Source of the DNA: Ctena decussata
Lineage: Eukaryota; Mollusca; Bivalvia; Lucinida; Lucinidae
Direction: 5' to 3'
Assembly: GCA_963989385.1 (NCBI GenBank)
Contig: OZ022514.1
Span: 26,081,222-26,145,221 of the forward strand
DNA length: 64,000 nucleotides
This document shows positions 21,301 through 30,900 of the stretch, in pieces; position 1 is the stretch's first letter; each line of letters begins with the position of its first letter. The notes beneath the pieces are model-generated. The model was not told where the DNA came from, searched no databases, and worked only from the letters and a program-made list of their open reading frames with translations. The position numbers and the translations under genes were made by a program.

Positions 21301-23529
21301 ACCCAGCAGCACGACAGTGACCACACTGTCTGGCATTCAACACAGGCAACGAAAACAACGTACAAGGAACCTGCTTTTTCTGCTCATCAGGATAAGTTTG
21401 TTTCAGAAGTATAGTCTCACGGACCATCCGACCCCCGACTCTTGAAATAGGACTCAAAAGTTTTACTGAATTGATATGCATATTCAAGAAATACTTGAAA
21501 ACAATTTTTGGGCTACAACGACCAGACAACGAATTGGTGAAAAACCTTATTCAAACACTGCCTTTATACTAGACGGAATTTCTTCGAAAATCTGGTCTGA
21601 CTGAGAGGTCTAACAAACTGCCGGGTCCGTAAGAATGATAGTTTGAAATTAATATAAGAGATATGCGAAAACAACCGAGTATAAACTACGTTGCCTTCGT
21701 TGCCTGTGATGAATGCCAGACCAGCGTGGTGACAGGGTTTTATATTGTAACAGTTGATCAGCGTTAAGTCCGTCCGAACATCAGTCCGTTCCGCTTCTTC
21801 TTTTTCTTCTTTGTTCTTTTTGATTAATTTAATTCAATACTTGGAATTCCTTTTTAGACATATTGCGTTAAAGTAAAAAAAAACAAACAACAACAACAAC
21901 AACAACAACAACAAACAAACAAACAAAAAACAACAAAAAAAAAACACTTCACATTTAAATTGATTCAAATGGTATAAAACTTAGAGTCAATTGTAGTTAA
22001 TTAAAAAGAGGGCCAAAGTTATACCAAAATTAATTAGTTCTCGTCTAAGAATAACTTTAAACATTGGACAATAATTTATTCCATACCAAAATCTAGTTTT
22101 ATTTACGATGGCAGTAGTTTTGCCAGAAATAGAATAACAACAACAACCCCCCCCCCCCCCCAATGAACCGCGACACGACAGAACCAACAAAGTGGCATGT
22201 ACCCAACGGAGACTTTGATCAGCCTGAGCATCTGCCAAGTCTAATCAGAATCTTTGCTGTCTGCATGGAGTCAGCTTAGACCGTTAGCTACTCTTTAAGC
22301 GCACAGTAAAGAGACTGACTAAGAATGGGTGGATTCCCAGGCTGATCTGAGTCTTCGCTAGGCGCACATGCAGCTTTGTTGGTTTTGTTGTGTCGCGGCT
22401 CCAATATAGGTTTATGTTACTGCAGATGCGCAGACTCAGTAAAACCGAGTCTGCTATTTTCGTTTCTCTGATGCATTCCTTGCGTCTTATTTTAAGAGGT
22501 TTCTTCAGATTTTATTTCACCTTTACTGCATTTGCTTTGGTGCCGTATGACGGCCGTAAAATGTCTCCCCGTACTTCATCATAGTGCAGATTATATCTTT
22601 GCTGGTCCCGTGGTATCTCTGGGCTCATTCTGAGTCAGTTTGAAAATAGAGTTTCAAAGTTCGTCTGAAGTCAGTGCAACAAGTCATGGGGAGTGTTGCA
22701 ATTTTACATTACCGCACGTAATACCTTTACACTTCTGCACATAAAAAACACAATTAACCCGAATCTTCTATCAGAGTTTTGTCTCTTATCAGGCACTACA
22801 GTGACAACGTTGACAGCCACTGACGCTGATAGAACTGCAGCTAACAACGCTATTACTGTCTACTTTATTACATAGAGGATCAAACATGAGTGCTCATGTA
22901 TCATTGAATTTATTAAAAGAGTTGGGAAAAAAGATAAGATGCGAGGCTATGCCGAGTTTAATAAATGCAATAATACAGGAGCACGAGTGCAAGATTCTGT
23001 TTATCATATGACACTAAAATCGCATTTTATTAGCAAATTTTGCAAAAAACCCTCAAGATTTCGCCATTAGAAAACTCGACGTTTTATGGACGTCAATGTA
23101 TAACGTTTCGACGTTATTTGCATATTTAATCCACTAGTGATAATCGTTTTAATGCATGGCTTTATTACACTCTCAGAGGCGACGTCATGTGATACTGAAA
23201 AGGTAAGGTAACATCTCGTTCACGCGGCGTTGTATTAGTTTTTTTGATTATTGCCCCTTGAAACGTCTTTAATTGTCTGTTATCAGGCACTACAGTGACA
23301 ACGTTCACAGTCTCTGACGCTGATGGAACAGCGGGTAACAACGGCATAACTGGCTACTACATTACAGTAAGTTAACATCTCGTTCTCGCAGCGTTGTAAT
23401 AGTTTTTTTATTACAGCCCTTTGAAACATCTTTATTGTCTGTTATCAGGCACTACAGTGACAACGTTGACAGCCTCTGACGCTCTTGGAACTGCAGCTAA
23501 CAACGCCATATCTGGCTACCACATTACAG
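15246..23529 (+). CDS. Cadherin-repeat protein gene, partial, multi-exon
   Basis: Exons 15246-15331, 16708-16874 and 19931-20061 join in one frame and are followed by one of three duplicate exons (23287-23366 favoured). Together they encode one extracellular cadherin repeat from its start (WDETIKLAE then STVVS) through AFDGG, YFAIDNTTGII and IDYE to TDVNDNAPSF, and then the first half of the next repeat, ending at the DADGTAGNN calcium-type loop. Cadherin repeats bind Ca2+ between domains and act in cell adhesion. Signal peptide, remaining repeats, membrane segment and tail are not found, so the gene extends on both sides. It cannot be assigned to a named cadherin subfamily. Confidence 0.85.
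15949..16183. mobile_element. MITE family M1, copy 3
   Basis: Left TIR TGAGCTGCGACACGAGAAAA and right TIR TTGGTTTTCTCGTGTCGCGG, with internal CAGATCAGCCTGGGCATCC inverted later. The last bases of the right TIR are replaced by the foldback sequence that begins at 16181. Located in the intron between cadherin exons 1 and 2. Confidence 0.85.
16181..16397. repeat. 217 bp foldback palindrome
   Basis: The left arm from GGAATTTTAACATAAA pairs with a right arm ending TTTATGTTAAAATTCC. Both arms contain AAATGCACCAAACAC (or its inverse) and AAATAATAAATAC. The arms are about 80 bp and over 85% matched around an AT-rich spacer with a T run. It abuts or interrupts the end of M1 copy 3, inside a cadherin intron. 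Confidence 0.8.
16708..16874 (+). CDS. Cadherin gene exon 2 (core of the repeat)
   Basis: Acceptor TTTCATTGCAG, donor GTAAGT at 16875. It starts in phase 0, matching exon 1, and ends with 2 nt of a split Val codon. Coding: AAVTAFDGGIVTFSIFS, then YFAIDNTTGIIRT and IDYE, the classic middle of a cadherin repeat (AxD, F.ID..TG.I, LDYE). Of all exons here this is the clearest family match. Confidence 0.92.
16965..17245 (-). mobile_element. tRNA-derived SINE in a cadherin intron
   Basis: On the reverse strand the head GGGCGGCGTAGCGCAATCGG carries an A-box-like stretch and GGGTTTGAAACCC matches a B box. The body ends GGGCGTTAAGCATCAAATCA with an (ATCA)n tail. A 9 bp target duplication ATTTTATTG flanks it (16956-16964 and 17246-17254). 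Structure fits a SINE; internal promoter for Pol III. Confidence 0.85.
17255..18559. other. Intronic sequence, nothing recognised
   Basis: Part of the intron between cadherin exons 2 and 3. AT-rich, no exon-like frame or shared repeat seen. Confidence 0.35.
18560..19560. repeat. Dispersed repeat family R1, copy 2 (about 3 units)
   Basis: Three units near 18597, 18925 and 19237, each with GTTGGGTTGAACAACTAA, a TGATGAACCAAGGCAGAA block, GGTCGACCA and a CTGACCGTC/CTGGCCGTC block. The last unit continues into the ACATGGGAAATGGCTGTTCA segment that also ends copy 1 (11600). Intronic in the cadherin gene. Confidence 0.65.
19931..20061 (+). CDS. Cadherin gene exon 3 (end of one repeat, start of the next)
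   Basis: Acceptor CTTATTTCAG, donor GGTAAGG at 20061/20062. The first base completes the Val codon of exon 2; the exon ends with 1 nt. It encodes GTLTVSITDVNDNAPSF, the inter-repeat linker with the DVNDNAP calcium motif, then GYKACITSLSNAG, the first strand of the following repeat. The last G joins GC of the next exon to give Gly. Confidence 0.92.
20575..20633. repeat. Poly-C and CA tract
   Basis: Over 30 C with one T interruption, then CA repeats; low complexity in the cadherin intron 3. Confidence 0.9.
20720..21122. repeat. Dispersed repeat R2, copy 1
   Basis: The segment 20879-21119 is almost identical (about 3 differences in 240 bp) to 31269-31510, including AAAAGTATGCAAAGACCAGG and CAAAAGGTGGCCACTCAGCA. 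An open frame runs through both copies but resembles no family I know, so it is listed as a repeat, not a gene. Confidence 0.7.
21126..22163. other. Intronic sequence with (AAC)n tract
   Basis: No exon found. A run of CAA/AAC units lies at about 21885-21945, and a C run at 22147-22161 directly before the M1 copy. Confidence 0.5.
22164..22401. mobile_element. MITE family M1, copy 4
   Basis: Left end TGAACCGCGACACGACAGAA and right end GGTTTTGTTGTGTCGCGGCT are inverted; interior GATCAGCCTGAGCATC / CCCAGGCTGATCTGAG kept. Intronic, between cadherin exon 3 and the exon 4 array. Confidence 0.82.
22793..22875 (+). pseudogene. Duplicate cadherin exon 4a, inactivated
   Basis: Acceptor CTTATCAG and 80 nt homologous to exons 4b and 4c: GTTVTTLTATDADRTAANN, then AITVYFIT, where the acidic loop has Arg for Gly. 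The donor is missing: the exon runs into TAG at 22873-22875, the start of the M2 insertion. Intron sequence homologous to that after exon 4b (GTAAGGTAACATCTCG) resumes at 23203. Confidence 0.85.
22873..23202. mobile_element. MITE-like element M2, copy 1, at the exon 4a donor
   Basis: About 330 bp closely similar to 51086-51410. It shares AGGATC near the left end, ACATGAGTGCT, TTCGCCATTAGAAAAC and GCATGGCTTTATTACAC, and GACGTCAT before the right end. It lies between exon 4a and the start of its old intron. Terminal inverted repeats are weak (TTACA-type in the other copy). Exact target duplication cannot be fixed by eye. Confidence 0.75.
23287..23366 (+). CDS. Duplicate cadherin exon 4b, intact
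   Basis: Acceptor CTGTTATCAG, donor GTAAGT at 23367, 80 nt. With the G from exon 3 it encodes GTTVTTFTVSDADGTAGNN and then GITGYYIT, the second-repeat segment with the DADGxxGNN calcium-type loop best preserved of the three copies. It leaves in phase 0. I judge it the most likely functional copy. Confidence 0.85.
23449..23529 (+). CDS. Duplicate cadherin exon 4c
   Basis: Acceptor CTGTTATCAG and the same segment with SDALGTAANN, so one acidic residue of the loop is replaced by Leu. The only usable GT donor (GTAGGT, 23530) makes the exon 81 nt, leaving in phase 1 instead of phase 0. It lies about 162 bp after 4b; exon and intron were duplicated together. It may be an alternative exon only if the downstream acceptor tolerates the phase, otherwise a relic. 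Confidence 0.65.
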
Positions 23530-23865
23530 GTAGGTTATCATCACGTCCATGCGGCGTTGTCACTTGATTCCTAGCTGCAAACCCTGGTTTTCATATTGGC
23601 GGGGCTACGTTGTTCAGTGAGGCACACTTTGCTTGGTAATCAACAGTAATCACCATTAATCACCATCACTGCTATGATTCGATTCCATCTAGGGTGGTAG
23701 GGTAATGCAGTATTGCCTTTTGGCACTGAGTGTCCTAGGGTAGGAAAAGCACCAGCACTGCCCGCAGTAAGTGCGGGATTGGGCTTTTTTCTTTCTTTCT
23801 TTTTGCTGTTTATTTATCCCCTCTCTCTTGGAGACAGCTAGATATAGAAAGAGTATTGTCTCAAA

Positions 23866-25300
23866 TTCTATTCTATTCTATCCTATAACCTTACAAAGTC
23901 GTTGGGGCACGACATATATCTTCGCAACAATCCATTTCCACCTCGTCCTGTTTTAAACTGCCTCTTCTTATTTTGTCCATCCATTCTGCTCTGTAAAATT
24001 GTCTTTGCTAAATCAGAAGACCCTGAGACTTGGCAAAACCACCTTAGTTACCGTTTCTTGACCATGGTCAGGAGTTCGTTATATTCTCCAATGGCTGATT
24101 GAATCTTTCTTTGAAAATCCTCATTAGTGACATGGTCCATGTACATGATGCTCAATAGTCTTCGGTAGGATTTCATTTCAAAGGCCTGTATCCTCCTTCC
24201 TTCCTTTGCTGTCAAGGTCGCGATTCACAGGTACGAAATAGTATGTAAATGACAAGGGAGTGCACCAGTTTTACTTTGATCCAAGAGATATGTTGTTTTC
24301 TCTCCAAATGGACGTCAGCCTTGTAAGAGCTGTAAAAACCTGTGCGACCCTTTGAAGAACACCCGGTTTTGAGCCATGGTCTGATCTGTCCTTTTACATT
24401 AGCTCCCTCTAGATGTCATTAGTTTGGTACTTACCTCCATTTTATACCTTGTGCAGGTTTTGCCAAGACTTTCAACCGGGGCTTCTGGGTCCTGCTTTTT
24501 TCTCAGCTAGGGCGTCTATGTTTTCGGCAAATTGCAGATTGGTAATACCTTTTGCACCTAAGCATCAAACGTAGCCATTTAAAGAAAAACGTTGATAAAA
24601 ATGGGTGACAGAAGACATCCTTGCCTAACGCCAGCTGTTGTCTTGAACCGTTTTCCAGTGCTGCCTTTAACTGCACGTGTAGCCTTGTCGCAGAGATGCC
24701 CATTGGTGCGAACTACATTGCATTGATTGTGTACTTCCGCAAGCCGGTGCATAAGGCTGTATACCGTGCCCTGTCAACAGATTTTTGAAATCAATGAAGA
24801 CATGGTACCGATTTTGCTGATGTTAAAGGTACTTTTGACACAGGATTCTGAGATTGAAGTTCTGCTCCGTGGTGCTCCTCACTCTCATGATTCTGTTGGT
24901 CTGAGCAATATTCTGTCTATCTCCCGAGAATCTCTTAATCTTCTGTGAGACATTTCTCAGACTTGTAAAGAATAGTTGTAGATCTAGCCTGTTTCTCTGC
25001 AGTAAAATCTTTTCCAACTGGTGTGCTGTCTTGTAGTTATTTTTGGAGGGTTAAGTTTCGCTCTCTTCGCACCGAATACTCATCCATTCCTCCTTTACTT
25101 TCTTCTTATTATAAGTGGCCTTTTTGTATTTTTTCGCTCCTTCTGTTTTATACCGTCTCTTCTTCAAATATCTCCTCTCATAACAGAGGTCAAGAACATA
25201 TCTGGCGACCCAGGGCTTTTTTTCTGCGACGTTCCTTCTTAAGTGTCTCAATGGCTGTGTCTGTATCTAATAAGGCTGCGATAAGAGACTGATGTCAGCC
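23866..25300 (-). pseudogene. LINE-A copy, internally deleted and decayed
   Basis: Colinear with 48395-50400: the 3' end (CTATTCTATTC tail, ACCTTACAAAGTCGTTGGG) lies on the left, and ORF2 runs leftwards on the reverse strand. Near 24890 about 500 bp present in the 48 kb copy are missing (GGTGCTCCTCA joins directly to GAGCAATATTCTG). Many stops and frameshifts. LINE ORF2 would supply reverse transcriptase; this copy is dead. Confidence 0.75.
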
Positions 25301-26747
25301 CCTGAGAATTTTCCTTTGCTGCCTGATTGACAAACTGTTACCAATCTGGAAGCAAAGCAATGTAGACGGAAACGCCTGACTTTGAAATTAAATAACTTGT
25401 GAATGAAGCAATTATAAAAAAACACAAAAACAAAAAAAACGTCCCCGGTAGTATTTATGATATGATATTTTTCTTTCGTCCGATGATTTTCATTATTTTC
25501 TGTGTTTGATATCCTTATGCACAGGTCCTTTTAATGATGGTACCTATAACGTGCCATTTTGCTTCCAAGTCAGAAAGCAAATTCGATTTATAGTAACAAT
25601 TTGCTGTTAACTTCTAAAAGTCAACCACTTGCCGATCGGAAAGGCCCTTCTACTGTATATTGAGTCATATAACTGGGCAAAAAAGACGGGAACATGTGTT
25701 TTTTTCTAAAAAAATTAAATGTCAAATTGCTAAGAAAATAATGAAATACAATTTACTTCTTTAGTTCCCCGTCGAGCGATAAATAATATACCACGCCTGT
25801 ACCTTGTTTTTTTGTTATTTTATTCAGGTTTATGACAGCGAAAGTAGGCCAGTTTAGTTGCCAAAATGAACCAAATCATTTTTCAAAACCATTTAATGTT
25901 AAACTCAAGGATGTTTTATTGGTTTAAAATTGGCTAATCTCGGTCACTTTCAATGACAAAACTGTAGTTAGAAGCTTGCAGCGATACCTCTTGGTAAAAT
26001 ATTCCATGAAATTATATAACTGATAGAGCAATGTGACCTTTAATTATATGTAAACAGTGTTGAAAATAAAGGTATCAAGCTTATAGAAATGTTGTTTTTG
26101 TTGTTGAGTTGTGGTTGAACGTCCCAGTAAACAATATTTCAGTCAAGTCGAGGCGTTGTCTCCGAATTTGCAGGACTTCTGCCCAACCTGAGAGATGTTC
26201 GGAACGTTTTAGTGCAAACAGTATTTGCATAGTAACGTTTTAACAGCATTGTGTATCATCATTCATCATGATCATCATCATATCCATTTTAAAGCCCTGT
26301 TTATCTCTACCGAGGGTTGGGCTAAGGAAATACAAACGAGACTACAATTTTCAAAAGAGATTCACAAAGAAGTCATGTGACTTGTTTAATTCTGTGTCCC
26401 AAAGTTACAGACGTTATCAAGCGACACACAAGTAATTTGAAATATTATTGAATAGTGTAAATGATACTACACAAAAACTTTTTTGGTATCCTTCGTCGTA
26501 TTCATGTTGTTCCACGGGGAATGGAACTTTAGGAATAAACACATCAGGTTTACCTGAAGTGTCAAGCAGTTCGCATTTAAAGACTTACAAAAACACCATA
26601 TGTGTCAAATTTAAGGTAAGATTTATTATTTCGTATCTTTACAAATATACAGCATAATCCGAAAGCAGTGTTAGAATAACAGGCAATGCTATAAACATAT
26701 ACATGTTTTCAGTCATAGTACCACATTTAGGGAAATCTGTACTCAAA
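25301..26747. other. Non-coding stretch after the LINE fragment
   Basis: I searched here for the next cadherin exon (F.ID..TG, DYE). A frame near 26490-26615 ends at a good donor (AAG|GTAAGA) but has no clear acceptor and no cadherin residues, so it is not called. A short ATCATCATCATC tract is near 26260. Confidence 0.4.
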
Positions 26748-26780
26748 ATTGTCATTTGTGGAGGTAAAATTGTCATTTGT

Positions 26781-26851
26781 GGAGGTAAATCGTCGGTTTT
26801 ATGGTTGGAAATTTCGTTTTACGGCGACCGTAAAACCGATGATTTACCTCC
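26781..26851. repeat. 24 bp-arm hairpin
   Basis: GGAGGTAAATCGTCGGTTTT at 26781 and its inverse AAAACCGATGATTTACCTCC ending at 26851 form arms of 24 bp with 2 mismatches around a 23 nt loop. Just before it a 21 bp unit (AAATTGTCATTTGTGGAGGT) is tandemly repeated twice. Confidence 0.8.
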
Positions 26852-26936
26852 CCAAATATCAATTTTCACTACAGTTATCCCCATTCTAATTAACTTTTTG
26901 ACATTTGCACCTTTCAATGTGTATTTTTGCATCCAT

Positions 26937-27062
26937 GTCAAAAATTTGCGACTGTATATTCAGCGACGTAAAACCAAACGTCAACCAATAAGAAGCGACG
27001 TTTCTTAATGACGTCGGGTTTGTGACAGTATATCGCAGAATATACTGTCGCAAATTTTTGAC
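26937..27062. mobile_element. 126 bp MITE-like inverted repeat
   Basis: Termini GTCAAAAATTTGCGACTG (26937) and CAGTCGC-type inverse ending TTTTTGAC (27062) pair over 25 bp with one mismatch. A nested GACAGTATAT / ATATACTGTC pair lies inside. Non-coding. Confidence 0.8.
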
Positions 27063-27268
27063 TTTATACAACCAGACGTCGCGTTACATACGTAAGTGCA
27101 ATAAAAATAACTTTACTGGCACAAAACATCGTAGCCTACATGTGCCATCTGCATCTCAGTGCCACGCATTCATGTTTTTTTTATATGAGAAAATTAAATA
27201 AAATTTGTCAAATACTAAATACTAAAGCCGTGAACTGTGCCTCCACTCTACAAAGTGAAATAATTTAA

Positions 27269-28188
27269 AGGTCAATTATTAAGGTGTTTTTTTATTACAG
27301 AAATGAAAGCAGTTTTCTCTAAGCAACTGAGTATCGAAAACCGCATCAAATTATCATTAATAGTTTTCGAGATATAAAGAGTTGAATTTGTAAATTTTAT
27401 GACATCTGACAATCATTTTGAGCTGCCTCATTAATATTCATGAGGCCTTCGATGACGTCATCGATGAACACTGAAATTTCAAATTTATTTAAATTTTTTA
27501 AATTGTCAAATATTTTCTTGTTGAACATTCTAAAATGGTAAAAAATTGTATTGTATTATTGGTGACACTAATAACAACTGCCCAAATTCAAAATATTGCT
27601 TATATTTGCAATTTAAGCAGTTAAATTTTCAAATTTAAATATCAAATTAAAATTTGTTAAATTTCAATTTACATTCTTATCAGTAGATTTAATTGAACAT
27701 AGTAGTTTTCGATCTGTTTAATTAGGTCTCTGACAATTACTTTTGTGTACTGAAGTAAAAGAAAATGTTTTAAAATCTGTTTTTATTTTTTTTTTTAAAT
27801 TTAATTTAAATTTTGAATAGAATTTAAATTTGTGGATGAACATTCCCAATAAATTACCCAGCTAATAAACAAAGATTAAAATAATCAAAACTGTAAGATA
27901 ACAATCATTTACTCTTTAGAATAAAGGTTGTTAATTAGTTTAAAAATTCATTTAAAAAATTAAAATCATCAATGACATCACAGAATAGTGCATTGTGGTT
28001 AGAAATACTTTAAAAAAGTAAGGGAGATAAGTCATGTAGGAAAAAACAGCCGTGGGATTTTTAAACTGGCATAACTTTTGAACGGATAGGAATTTTTCTA
28101 TGCCGTTCGTAGCATTATAATCCTCTCTCTGTCCACTATCAATTTACTTCAAAATTAAGCATTTATACAATTTCTTCGTAATTGACCT
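27269..28188. mobile_element. 920 bp TTAA-flanked element (piggyBac-type MITE?)
   Basis: TTAA at 27265-27268 is followed by AGGTCAATTA, and the right end is TAATTGACCT followed by TTAA at 28189-28192: perfect 10 bp inverted ends with a TTAA target site. TTAA duplication is characteristic of piggyBac-type transposons. The body is AT-rich and non-coding, with GATGACGTCATCGATGAAC near 27453. Confidence 0.65.
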
Positions 28189-28369
28189 TTAATATACAGA
28201 TAATAAAAATAAACCCGATATTTCAAATCAGTATTTTTTACCGAACAATCGATTTTGGATGATAGTAATGCCTCATTACCTTCGATTAATCACAACCTCC
28301 TCATAAACTCTATTTCTGTCTCTTCTCTCGAAGAAGAAGACATTAAATACTTTTAAGACTGGCAAACCT

Positions 28370-29940
28370 GCAAGCCCTGATTCTGTTGATAATAGACTAT
28401 TGGAAGAGCTTGCTTGACCTGTAGCAGGTCCTGTTACTGATGTTATAATCTTCTCCCTTACTAAGGGCAAAGTCCCAAGCTTTTGGACACAAGCCAGTGT
28501 TACTTCTGTTTTCACAAAGAACGACCCCTCAGACGTAGCAAATTATGGGCCCATATTTCTATTTAATACTATAGATAACGTTCGTGAAAAGTTGTACATA
28601 AATATTTTTTTAATTTCCTAAACGATCAACGTGTAATCACTTCTTTACAGTCTGGTTTTGTTTCAGGCGATTCTTCCGTAAATCAGTTAGTTGACATTTA
28701 TGAAGGAAGGTAAAGATGTTTGCCCATTTTTCTGTGATATTACTAAGGCCTTCGAAGGTCTCCTCTTCAAATTTAATTCTGTTGGCATTTCTGGATCTTT
28801 TCTACAGTGATTTACACATTATCTGGATAATAGAAATAATAGAAAGCAAAGAGTAGTTATTCCTGGTGTTAGCTCAGACTGGTTTTCAGTGCCCCTCCCC
28901 CCTCCCCAAGCTTCGATATTAGGCCCACCGCTTTTTCATCTTTATATTAACGAAATTAGTGAAAATATGATCTCGACCCCCCCCCCCCCCTCCCCAAACC
29001 CCAGGCTCGATATTAGGCCCACTGCTTTTTCATCTTTATATTAACGAAATTAGTGAAATTAGTGAAAATATGAAATCATCAATTAGACTTTTTGCGGATG
29101 TTACTACTCTTTATATTATAGTTGATAACTCAATATCAGTTAAATTCCGATTTGTTAACGATGCATCTATGAGCCACCAAAGTGGCTCGTTACATTCAAA
29201 CCTTTCAAAATCAGAATCAGTAATATTTTAAAGGAAACTTAATAAACAGAATCATCCTAATGTCGTCATGGACCAACATCCCATTTAGGAAGTCAATTCA
29301 CATAAACATATCCGGTGATTGCACGTGGTACGAGCAATATCGTGCACGGTTTAGAGATTAATGCCATTGTTGAGTTGTTTACTCCACTGCTCATTAAATT
29401 CAAAACATGCTTGTAGAAACGCCTTTTTATTCCTATTTGGGAGTCAACCAATTTATGACAACAAAATATTCGTGAGTATTCAAGAAGGGTTCGCAATGAT
29501 ATATCGTCTCTGCCTCCATATCAAAGATATTTTGCTGAAGAGTTTTTGCACAATTCTTAATTGTGTTGCATACAACTAATTCGTTTCATTCCTTGTGGTT
29601 ATTCGATAATAAAATACGAGGGAGTATGCTTTTAATTAGCCTTAATAAATGAGACTGGTTGGGAAACAATTCTTACTCGAATGACAAAAGCATAAACTCG
29701 TTTTGTTTTATGAAATACAAAATGACATGTCTCCTAATTACTTGTCATCTTTAGTTCCGCCATGTTTTCGGGAATACCACTAACTATCAGCCACGAAATT
29801 CTATAAACGTAAAAAAAACAGCTCATACAAACTCTTAACTTTACTCTAATTCTTTCGTACCATCTGTACTAATGAATTTCAGAAACAAAAGCTGAATAAC
29901 CAAGCATAGCTTCTTTTAAACTCGAGATAAATTCAGATCT
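28370..29940 (+). pseudogene. Decayed LINE ORF2 (CR1/Jockey-like RT)
   Basis: Pieces in several + frames follow RT order: VPSFWTQASVTSVF, then NDPSDVANYGPI, SGF followed by SVNQLVDIYE, an ILGPPLFHLYINEI block, IRLFADVTTLYIIV (catalytic ADD reads ADV), LSKSESVIF and, weakly, the C-terminal PNYLSSLVPP region near 29740. Many stops. A roughly 100 bp segment is duplicated (from about 28910 and 29010) around a poly-C tract. The part after 29300 is less certain. Confidence 0.65.
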
Positions 29941-29944
29941 ATCA

Positions 29945-30812
29945 TGCCCGTTAAGATGATAACACTCGAAGTGCCAGCCCAAACCATTTTACCAAGTACG
30001 ATACAAATCCATAAGATAGTGTTAGAAATATAAGGCAAAATCACTGTACCATGATATACGGGTCGCACTGACCTACATACAGTATGAGGTCACTCACATG
30101 ACAAAGCCAATCAGCGAGCTTAAGTCAGACACTGACCCCTTCAACCGGCTTTAGCCTAACCCATTAACCGAAATATAAGTTAAATCAATGAAATAGTGTT
30201 AGAAATATGAGGCAAAAGCAATGGTCCATGAAATATAAGTCACTGGGATCTACTCTAAGTTTGAGGTTAAACGTCCGGTCATAATGGGTCATTATCGCAA
30301 GCAATCATGTTCGCACATCAACTAGTCTTCATAAATAAGGCAAAACCACCGAACCATGAAAAATAGGACGCTGTGGTCTATAGTCTGTTCGAGGTAAAAC
30401 TTTGGGTAAAAACTGAGTCATTTCCAGAAGCAATCATGTTCGTAAACCAAATAGTCTTCAAGATATAAGTAAAATCACTGGACCATGAAATATAGGTAAA
30501 AACGACATACTGCTAGTTTGAGGTCTAATTTTGGTTAATCCCAAACAATCATGCTCGTACATAAAAAAAAGTCTTCAAGATATTTGGTATATCTTTGGGC
30601 GTTGAAATGTAGGTTAATGCGCCCTACTGTTAGTTTGCGGTCGAACTTTGGGCCATACTGAGTCATTTTCCCAAGCTTTCATGTACAAACTCAGTCTTCA
30701 AGATATGAAGAAAAATTACTGGTCCATGAAATAAAAGTCACTGGGATCTAAAGTTAGTTTGAGTCTTCAAATATTAGACAAAACCACAGGACTATGAAAT
30801 GCCTATTCACCG
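29945..30812 (+). repeat. A-type tandem repeat array 1
   Basis: Repeats of a unit containing GGACCATGAAATATAGGTCA, TGACCTACTGTTAGTTTGAG, TCATACTGAGTCATTATCCC, AAGCAATCATGTTCGTACAT and AATAGTCTTCAAGATATAAG, each about 105-135 bp and diverged. The leading part (CTCGAAGTGCCAGCCCAAAC) recurs at the start of the arrays near 38010 and 55225. Confidence 0.85.
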
Positions 30813-30814
30813 GG

Positions 30815-30900
30815 TATAGCCACACAAATGTGGAGTGATGATGTGTCGCATCGGGAGTGTGTGTTTTTTAGGATATTGCGAAGGTTTGGTCATAAATTGA
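30815..30900 (+). repeat. Array terminal block T (+)
   Basis: Begins GGGTATAGCCACACAAATG and includes GGAGTGTGTGTTTTTTAGGA and GAAGGTTTGGT. An inverted copy at 35395-35490 borders the next A array, so T marks array ends. Confidence 0.6.

Noticed and set aside
26448..26657. Possible cadherin exon ending at AAG|GTAAGA
   Set aside because: No convincing acceptor and no cadherin residues (no AxD, TG.I, DYE or DxNDN); a good donor alone is not enough.
27301..27480. CRE-like GATGACGTCATCGATG as a promoter
   Set aside because: It lies inside the TTAA-flanked repeat element, with no downstream exon.
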